A DNA stretch of 47,668 bases, from assembly GCA_009701715.1 (NCBI GenBank), contig WLJO01000016.1, positions 1 through 47,668 on the forward strand. The letters are read 5' to 3'. The translations under genes were made by a program, and so were the position numbers. The stretch comes from Actinomycetota bacterium (GTDB lineage Bacteria > Actinomycetota > Acidimicrobiia > Acidimicrobiales > Ilumatobacteraceae). The notes under the pieces are model-generated. The model had not been told where the DNA came from. It ran no database searches and was given only the letters and a program-made list of their open reading frames with translations. Of the stretch, positions 43,379-47,668 are shown piece after piece; position 1 is the first letter of the stretch, and every line of letters begins with the position of its first letter.

Positions 43379-43405
43379 GGGAACACAGCGTGGCCCATTT
43401 CCGTT
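43379..43405 (+). promoter_or_regulatory. ECF sigma-type promoter, GGGAAC-N18-GTT
   Basis: GGGAAC at 43379-43384, 18 nt, GTT at 43403-43405 (read as C-GTT). This matches the known SigR/SigH-class pattern, GGGAAT/C with N18 and GTT, and ECF promoters in general (GGAAC and CGTT). Transcription would start near 43411, giving a leader of about 55 nt before ATG 43467. No TANNNT element fits this gene. Confidence 0.55.
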
Positions 43406-43450
43406 AAACCTTCCAGATCGAAACAATCGGAGAGACCGGTTGAACCCCTG

Positions 43451-43458
43451 AAGGAGGG
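43451..43458 (+). promoter_or_regulatory. Strong ribosome binding site AAGGAGGG
   Basis: It lies 8 nt before ATG 43467 and is the best Shine-Dalgarno match in the window. Confidence 0.8.
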
Positions 43459-43466
43459 ACACTCAC

Positions 43467-43670
43467 ATGAGCATTTTGTTGAGTGACAGAATTGAGACGG
43501 GCAACGTTCTCGAGGTTCGCATTGACGGCGAATGGGTCTCGGCACTCGTTCTCCTCGCAAGTGACGAAGCAGTAATCCTCGACCTGTGCGACGGCTCCAC
43601 CCCCGTGGTCCTGCAGGCCGAGGAACTCCAGGACTACCGCCTCTTCGTGGCGGACCCCACCTGGATCTGA
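43467..43670 (+). CDS. Small acidic protein of unknown function, 67 residues
   Basis: The product begins MSILLSDRIETGNVLEVRI and ends QDYRLFVADPTWI. It alternates short beta-type strands (VLEVRIDGEWVSALVLL, AVILDL, PVVLQA) with turns and carries one Cys (DLCDG). I predict a small soluble beta-barrel with no signal or membrane segment. I do not recognise the family. An ECF-type promoter and the strongest ribosome site in the window precede it, and a hairpin follows, so it is probably a single-gene unit expressed strongly under stress. The next gene, a truncated haemoglobin, has its own -10. Confidence 0.75.
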   Translation: MSILLSDRIETGNVLEVRIDGEWVSALVLLASDEAVILDLCDGSTPVVLQAEELQDYRLFVADPTWI

Positions 43671-43685
43671 CATTGCCGGTTCTTG

Positions 43686-43704
43686 TGGAGCGCCCCCCGC
43701 TCCA
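43686..43704 (+). terminator. Hairpin after the 67-residue gene
   Basis: TGGAGCG (43686-43692), CCCCC, CGCTCCA (43698-43704) form a perfect 7-bp stem with a 5-nt loop. It directly abuts the -10 element of the haemoglobin gene at 43705. There is no T tract. Confidence 0.5.
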
Positions 43705-43710
43705 TAAGAT
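43705..43710 (+). promoter_or_regulatory. -10 element TAAGAT for the haemoglobin gene
   Basis: It ends 7 nt before ATG 43718. Confidence 0.5.
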
Positions 43711-43717
43711 CTGACAC

Positions 43718-44137
43718 ATGGCCACCGACGGCGAAGAGGTTGAGCTAACACTCTTCGAAGCAGCCGGTGGCATTGTGTTTTTTGAGGGCCTGGTGGAGAT
43801 CTTCTACCGAGAGGTGCAGGCAGACCCGGTGCTCGTGGTGCTGTACCCAGAGGCTGATCTCGGCCCGGCGAAGCACCGCCTCGCCACCTTCCTCGCCCAG
43901 TATTGGGGTGGTCCGATGACCTACGCCGAGGAGCGGGGGAACCCAGCGCTCAAGATGCGCCACTTCCCGTACGCAATCGGTCCGGAACAGCGCGACCGAT
44001 GGCTCGCTGCTATGGGCATCGCGATCGACGAGATGGACCCGGTCCCGGACGTGAGGCGCATGTTGACGGAGTACTTCGTCATGGCGGCGGAACACCTGCG
44101 CAACGACCAGTCGATGCGCTTCACCGGATCCGCATGA
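43718..44137 (+). CDS. glbO: Group II truncated haemoglobin (trHbO type)
   Basis: The product is 139 residues. The two-on-two globin fold is marked by Tyr30 (B10), the loop QYWGGP with Tyr62 (CD1), the proximal His82 (F8) in KMRHFPY, and Trp95 (G8) in QRDRWLAAM. Trp G8 together with Tyr at CD1 is the group II pattern. Such proteins bind O2 and may handle NO, peroxide or electron transfer. The start is leaderless-like. The 3' end overlaps the convergent methyltransferase gene by 17 bp. Confidence 0.92.
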   Translation: MATDGEEVELTLFEAAGGIVFFEGLVEIFYREVQADPVLVVLYPEADLGPAKHRLATFLAQYWGGPMTYAEERGNPALKMRHFPYAIGPEQRDRWLAAMGIAIDEMDPVPDVRRMLTEYFVMAAEHLRNDQSMRFTGSA

Positions 44138-44930
44138 GGGCGTAGCACGCCACAGCGGCCGCAGAGCCCACGTTCAACGAATCGACCTCGGTGTGCATCG
44201 GGATTCGAGCGCGGACGTCTGCAGCGGCCATGGTCGGCTCCTTGATGCCGTGACCCTCGGCGCCAAGCACGAGCGCGATCCGGTCGTGGGGAGCAATGTC
44301 GGCGATGTCGATTGCGTCCGGTGCGGGGGTGAGCGCAACGATCACGAAGCCGGCGTCCCGGAGTGGGGCAAGTCCGTCGGGCAGCGGCGCTGTGCGTGCA
44401 TAGGGGAAGCGATAGACCTCGCCCATCGCCACGCGTGACGCGCGCCGGTACAGCGGGTCCGCGCACTGCGGGTCGAGGAGGAGCGCATCAACGCCCAGCG
44501 CGGCGGCGCTGCGCACGATGACCCCGACATTTGTCGGGTTGTTCACGCCCTCGGCAACGACGACACGTCGTGCCGTAGCGATTACGTCCTCCAGAGTGCG
44601 GAGCGGCTTGCGCTCGAAACATGCGAGCATCCCGCGGTGGACGCCCATGCCGGTGATCCGTTCAATCACCCTCACCCCTGCCGCGTACACGGGTGGGTCC
44701 GTCGGGATTGCCTCCGGGAGCGGTTGCTCACGCTGGGCATCGACGAGACAGTGCAGCATCCGGTAGCCAGCACGGATCGCGCGTTCGACCACGATGTCGC
44801 CCTCCGCAATGAAGAGCCCGCTGATGTCACCACCGGGGGACTCACGCTGCTGGCGGAGCGCGTGGTCGCGCAGGCCGAGGTACACGTTCAGACGGGCGTC
44901 GTCCGGTTGCTCGACGGGAATCCAGGCCAT
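44121..44930 (-). CDS. SpoU/TrmH family RNA 2'-O-methyltransferase
   Basis: The product is 269 residues. An N-terminal substrate-binding domain (to about 100) precedes the SPOUT methyltransferase with its three motifs: NPTNVGVIVR-AAALG, LVLGAEGHG, and the knot motif IPMHTEVDSLNVGSAAAVACYA. It methylates ribose in tRNA or rRNA using SAM. Target not predictable. ATG 44930 gives MAWIPVEQ. ATG 44939 would add MIH. A near-consensus CAGAAT precedes these starts. The frame continues to 45698 on this strand but is antisense to the M50 gene. Confidence 0.9.
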   Translation of the reverse strand: MAWIPVEQPDDARLNVYLGLRDHALRQQRESPGGDISGLFIAEGDIVVERAIRAGYRMLHCLVDAQREQPLPEAIPTDPPVYAAGVRVIERITGMGVHRGMLACFERKPLRTLEDVIATARRVVVAEGVNNPTNVGVIVRSAAALGVDALLLDPQCADPLYRRASRVAMGEVYRFPYARTAPLPDGLAPLRDAGFVIVALTPAPDAIDIADIAPHDRIALVLGAEGHGIKEPTMAAADVRARIPMHTEVDSLNVGSAAAVACYALMRIR

Positions 44931-44975
44931 GTGAATCATTCTGCGGCGTGTCCGTGGAAGAATGGCCCTTCTCGT

Positions 44976-46403
44976 ATGCGCTTCACTGTCCTCGGCATCC
45001 CCGTCACGGTGGACTTCTTTTTTGTGATCGGCCTCGTGATGATTTGGTCGTGGGCCGGCGGCAACCGGGCCGGCCTGTTCGCGGCGGTCCTGGTGGGCGT
45101 GTTCACGCTTATCCACGAACTCGGTCACGCACTCACGGCCCGGCGATTCGGTGCCCGCTCCGCGATCACGCTGAACCTGCTGGTCGGCTGGGCGACCTAT
45201 GCGGCCCCGCGCCCTTTGACCCGCCGGCAGCGCAATCTCATCGGTCTGGCGGGTCCGCTCACCCAGATCGTGGTCGCACTCCCTCTGCTCGTGGTTACGT
45301 ACCTCGTGCTTCCCGAGAGCGGTAGCCCCGAGGCACTGGCGATCCTGCGGACGGGCACCACGACCGTGGCCTTCGACGTGTGGCAGGGAGCCGTCTGGGC
45401 GGGCATCATCATCGGGCTCCTCAATCTGCTGCCGCTCTGGCCGCTTGACGGGGGCCACGTGGTGGACTCGTTCCTGACGGGCGCGCTCGGAGAACACCGC
45501 GGGCGCAGGGCGATGCTCATCGGGACCCTGGTCGTGGTCGGTGTGGTGGCCGTGCTCGGCTTCACGACGTCTCGCATCGAGGCCCCGTATTCCTTCGTCG
45601 AGCGAGAGGTGGTGGGCGCACGCCTCGCCCCGTACTCGGCGCTCTATCGGTCCCTCCCGAGCGCTGTCTGGGAGCAGATCCGTCACTTTCCCGGGCACGT
45701 TCTCGACTTCCCGCTCCTGCTGATCGTGTTCTGCGGCCTGAACAGCTTCCTTGCGCTACAGCGCCTGTCGAGAGCGGCCCCAGCGGCCCCAGCGTCACCA
45801 CGGGCGGATGTGCGGGAGCCCTCGCCGGTGCCCCGCGGTGTTGCCGAGATCTCTGCCCCGTCCGCCGTCCTGCAGGCAGAGCGGATGGGCTGGCTCCATG
45901 GAACCCTGGCGCCCTTCCCGTCCGGCTGGGCACCGTCCCCGTGGCTGCAGGCGCAACTGCAGATACGTGCGGGCCACGAGTCCGAGGCACGGGTGCTCGT
46001 TGCCCACGCAACCGCTGTCGGCGGGCCACGCTGGTGGCTCCCGCCGCCCGAGGAGCGCCCCGAGCTCGCGGCACTGGTTCCCCTTCTGCCCCCGACGCTC
46101 GAGGTGGGCGATTACGAGCGTGCGCTCGTGCTGCTCGGTGTGCTTGCCTCCTACGGCTCGCCCGAACAGATCGCCTCGTTCGGGGTCCTGCTGTACAACG
46201 TGTCGCACGAGGCGGAGACGCTGTACCTCGTGGCTGGGGGTCTCGCCCGCACGGGCAATGGCGACGACGCGATGATGTGGCTGCGGCGCGCCGTGCAGGA
46301 TCAGCCGGATCACCACCGACTTTCCACCGACCGCTTGTTGGGGCGCCTCCATAGCCGTACGGACTTCCAGCACCTGCTCGTCGAGGCGCGCGGCGGACCT
46401 TGA
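44976..46403 (+). CDS. M50 site-2-type metalloprotease with C-terminal helical region
   Basis: The product is 475 residues. MRFTVLGIPVTVDFFF opens the first helix. The zinc motif is HELGH at 47-51. The third ligand is in PLWPLDGGHVVD, the equivalent of the NPDG motif. About six transmembrane helices reach to about 255. Residues from about 285 are a soluble, Ala-rich helical stretch with TPR-like pattern (LAGGLARTGNGDDAMMWLRRA). Many M50 proteases carry PDZ or CBS domains, so a TPR-like tail is less usual. It probably cuts transmembrane regulators. No anti-sigma gene lies beside it. ATG 44976 is the first start at the family N-terminus. Confidence 0.88.
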   Translation: MRFTVLGIPVTVDFFFVIGLVMIWSWAGGNRAGLFAAVLVGVFTLIHELGHALTARRFGARSAITLNLLVGWATYAAPRPLTRRQRNLIGLAGPLTQIVVALPLLVVTYLVLPESGSPEALAILRTGTTTVAFDVWQGAVWAGIIIGLLNLLPLWPLDGGHVVDSFLTGALGEHRGRRAMLIGTLVVVGVVAVLGFTTSRIEAPYSFVEREVVGARLAPYSALYRSLPSAVWEQIRHFPGHVLDFPLLLIVFCGLNSFLALQRLSRAAPAAPASPRADVREPSPVPRGVAEISAPSAVLQAERMGWLHGTLAPFPSGWAPSPWLQAQLQIRAGHESEARVLVAHATAVGGPRWWLPPPEERPELAALVPLLPPTLEVGDYERALVLLGVLASYGSPEQIASFGVLLYNVSHEAETLYLVAGGLARTGNGDDAMMWLRRAVQDQPDHHRLSTDRLLGRLHSRTDFQHLLVEARGGP

Positions 46404-47176
46404 GCACGAGGTTGCTCTCCCTCGCTGCAGGGGTCATGGCAGACCTGCCGGTACCCGACTCGGTCACGGCTGCTGCGGCCGCCGGGTGGCCGGCCTGTGG
46501 GGTCTGGTTCGATCACGAGGTGTGGACCGCTGCACACGAACGTGAGGTTCTACGACGGGTGGCAGACAGCGGCATCGCCGTACTCGATGTGGAACCGATC
46601 ATCGTGGGGCTCGAACCGGACGTGAGCGAACGCCTGGTGGACGCTGCTGCGGCGCTGGGGGCACGCTTCGTCCTGTTCACCGCACGGGTGGCAGACCAGG
46701 CGCTGGTGGTGGAACGATTCGGGCACGCGTGCGATCTTGCCGCCGCGGCGGACCCCCGTCTGACCATCGTCTACGAGTTCCTGCCCGCCTTCCCGATCGG
46801 CACGCTCGCCGGTGCACTCGGCGTGGTCCGTGATTCGGGGCGCAGCAACGGAGCAGTACTGGTCGACAATCTGCACCTTTCGCGTTCCGGGGTGATGCCC
46901 GAGGTGCTGCACTCGCTGGATCCCTCCCTGCTCCCGTACCTGCAGGTAAGCGATGCTCCGCGCCAAGCCCCGAAGGGGAGCGATGAACTCCTCCACGAGG
47001 CTCGCCACGCTCGGCTGTGGCCCGGCGACGGAGAGCTTCCGATCGGTGAGCTGCTGTCGGCCGTTCCCCACGTGCCGCTGTCGTTCGAGGTGCGTTCGCA
47101 GCGAGTACGTGACACGTTCCGCGATCCTTTGGATCGGGCGGCGTTCGCGTGGTCCCGGGTTCACCACCTCGCCTGA
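46400..47176 (+). CDS. Sugar-phosphate isomerase/epimerase-like TIM-barrel protein
   Basis: The product is 258 residues, an AP-endonuclease-family-2 barrel. Metal-type residues are spaced as usual: Glu in YEFLPAF, Asp-His in VDNLHLSRSG, a later Asp in QVSDAP, and Glu in SFEVRS. Members isomerise or epimerise keto sugars or cyclitols. The substrate is unknown. The start is TTG 46400, overlapping the stop of the M50 gene as TTGA, so translation is coupled. The first codon is odd, but other early starts would cut the first strand. Confidence 0.78.
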   Translation: MSTRLLSLAAGVMADLPVPDSVTAAAAAGWPACGVWFDHEVWTAAHEREVLRRVADSGIAVLDVEPIIVGLEPDVSERLVDAAAALGARFVLFTARVADQALVVERFGHACDLAAAADPRLTIVYEFLPAFPIGTLAGALGVVRDSGRSNGAVLVDNLHLSRSGVMPEVLHSLDPSLLPYLQVSDAPRQAPKGSDELLHEARHARLWPGDGELPIGELLSAVPHVPLSFEVRSQRVRDTFRDPLDRAAFAWSRVHHLA

Positions 47177-47183
47177 ACCGACC

Positions 47184-47189
47184 TAACGT
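47184..47189 (+). promoter_or_regulatory. -10 element TAACGT for the amidohydrolase gene
   Basis: It ends 6 nt before GTG 47196. Confidence 0.5.
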
Positions 47190-47195
47190 GTGGCG

Positions 47196-47668
47196 GTGCA
47201 GACCACGGCCATCACGAACTCGTTCGTCGTCACCGTCGATCCGGGGTTCCGCTGTTTCTCCCCGGGATCCGTCGTGTTCGACGATCGTGGCATCCGGGCA
47301 ATCGGCCCGAGCGGCGATGTCGTTGTTCCCGCAGGTGCGCGTGTCATCGACGGCCGGGGCCGCCTCGCTGTCCTTCCCGGCCTCGTCGACGTGCACAGCC
47401 ATTCCAGCCTGCTCAAGGGCTTCTCCGAGAACGCACAGCTGATCGATTGGCTGCCCGAGTACCAGCGGGAGCATCAGGTGCTCACCGAGGCCGATGCCTA
47501 CCACGCATGCCTCATCAGTTATCTCGAGGCGCTGAAGGGTGGCACCACGACGGTGCTGGACATGTACCGCTTCCTGCCGCAGGGTGCCCGCGCAGCGGAG
47601 CAACTCGGCCTGCGGGTGCATCTCGTCCCCTATGCCGCAGACCACCCGACGAAGAAGTTCTTCGAGAC
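47196..47668 (+). CDS. Amidohydrolase family protein (3' truncated by window end)
   Basis: An open frame of 157 codons runs off the end. It starts with VQTTAITNSFVVT, a beta-sandwich side domain, then enters the metal-binding barrel at LAVLPGLVDVHSHSS, the H-x-H metal motif, followed by the helix ending in KGGTTTVLDMYRF, where Gly-Gly-Thr-Thr-x-x-x-D is the next family landmark. The LLKGF sequence after HSHSS matches the TRZ/ATZ deaminase branch. The substrate is unknown. GTG 47190 is an alternative start. The -10 spacing prefers 47196. Confidence 0.85.
   Translation, partial: MQTTAITNSFVVTVDPGFRCFSPGSVVFDDRGIRAIGPSGDVVVPAGARVIDGRGRLAVLPGLVDVHSHSSLLKGFSENAQLIDWLPEYQREHQVLTEADAYHACLISYLEALKGGTTTVLDMYRFLPQGARAAEQLGLRVHLVPYAADHPTKKFFE

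Noticed and set aside
44931-45698. Long extension of the methyltransferase frame on the minus strand
   Set aside because: It is antisense to the M50 protease and made of charged low-complexity residues.

Overview
The window is about 47.7 kb of gene-dense, G+C-rich DNA (roughly two thirds G+C by eye). It looks like chromosome from an actinobacterium, most likely class Acidimicrobiia. Pointers are the F420 genes fbiA/cofD and cofE, DUF3499, DUF5719 and DUF4012 proteins, a group II truncated haemoglobin, an actinobacterial-type SahH, the comF-secA-prfB-ftsEX order, and many GTG starts. The taxon is inferred from gene content, not from a marker alignment. I see no rRNA, tRNA, CRISPR array, insertion sequence or prophage, and no gene-free stretch above 300 bases.

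Layout. (1) 1-11.5 kb: tail of a glycosyltransferase, a membrane-anchored protein with a collagen-like GAT repeat, a mannose-1-phosphate guanylyltransferase-like enzyme, the convergent F420 pair cofD-cofE, GDP-mannose 4,6-dehydratase, a flippase, a 54-residue small gene, a giant GT2/membrane fusion, a DUF5719 protein and a thioredoxin-like protein. (2) 11.5-18.9 kb: ftsH, DUF3499, a CPBP protease, a large GT-C-like membrane protein, phosphomannomutase and a Trm112-like protein. (3) 18.9-25 kb: a glycan cassette with the enzyme set of N,N'-diacetylbacillosamine-type synthesis: a CapD/PglF-like dehydratase divergent from a PglD-like acetyltransferase, a low-molecular-weight phosphatase, a PglC-like phosphoglycosyl transferase, a GT4 and a PglE-like aminotransferase. 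(4) 25-33.8 kb: a polysaccharide deacetylase, a GNAT protein, two GT4 enzymes, a Wzm/Wzt ABC exporter, an LPETG-anchored secreted protein and a DUF4012 membrane protein. (5) 33.9-42.4 kb: housekeeping genes ahcY, an SDR, comF, secA, prfB, ftsE and ftsX. (6) 42.4-47.7 kb: a crotonase, a 67-residue protein behind an ECF-type promoter, a truncated haemoglobin, an RNA methyltransferase, an M50 protease, a TIM-barrel protein and the start of an amidohydrolase.

How it fits together. Regions 1-4 are mainly a cell-surface glycan supply line: sugar-nucleotide synthesis (GDP-mannose branch, UDP-amino-sugar branch), lipid-linked priming, glycosyltransfer, flipping or ABC export, and possible surface acceptors.

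The most general signal is regulatory. About 18 genes have a TANNNT hexamer 6-11 nt before the start codon, which puts the expected transcription start at or within a few bases of that codon. This predicts pervasive leaderless transcription, and I used it to choose several start codons. The clearest exception is the 67-residue gene at 43467, which has GGGAAC-N18-GTT upstream (an ECF sigma-type promoter) and the strongest Shine-Dalgarno sequence in the window.
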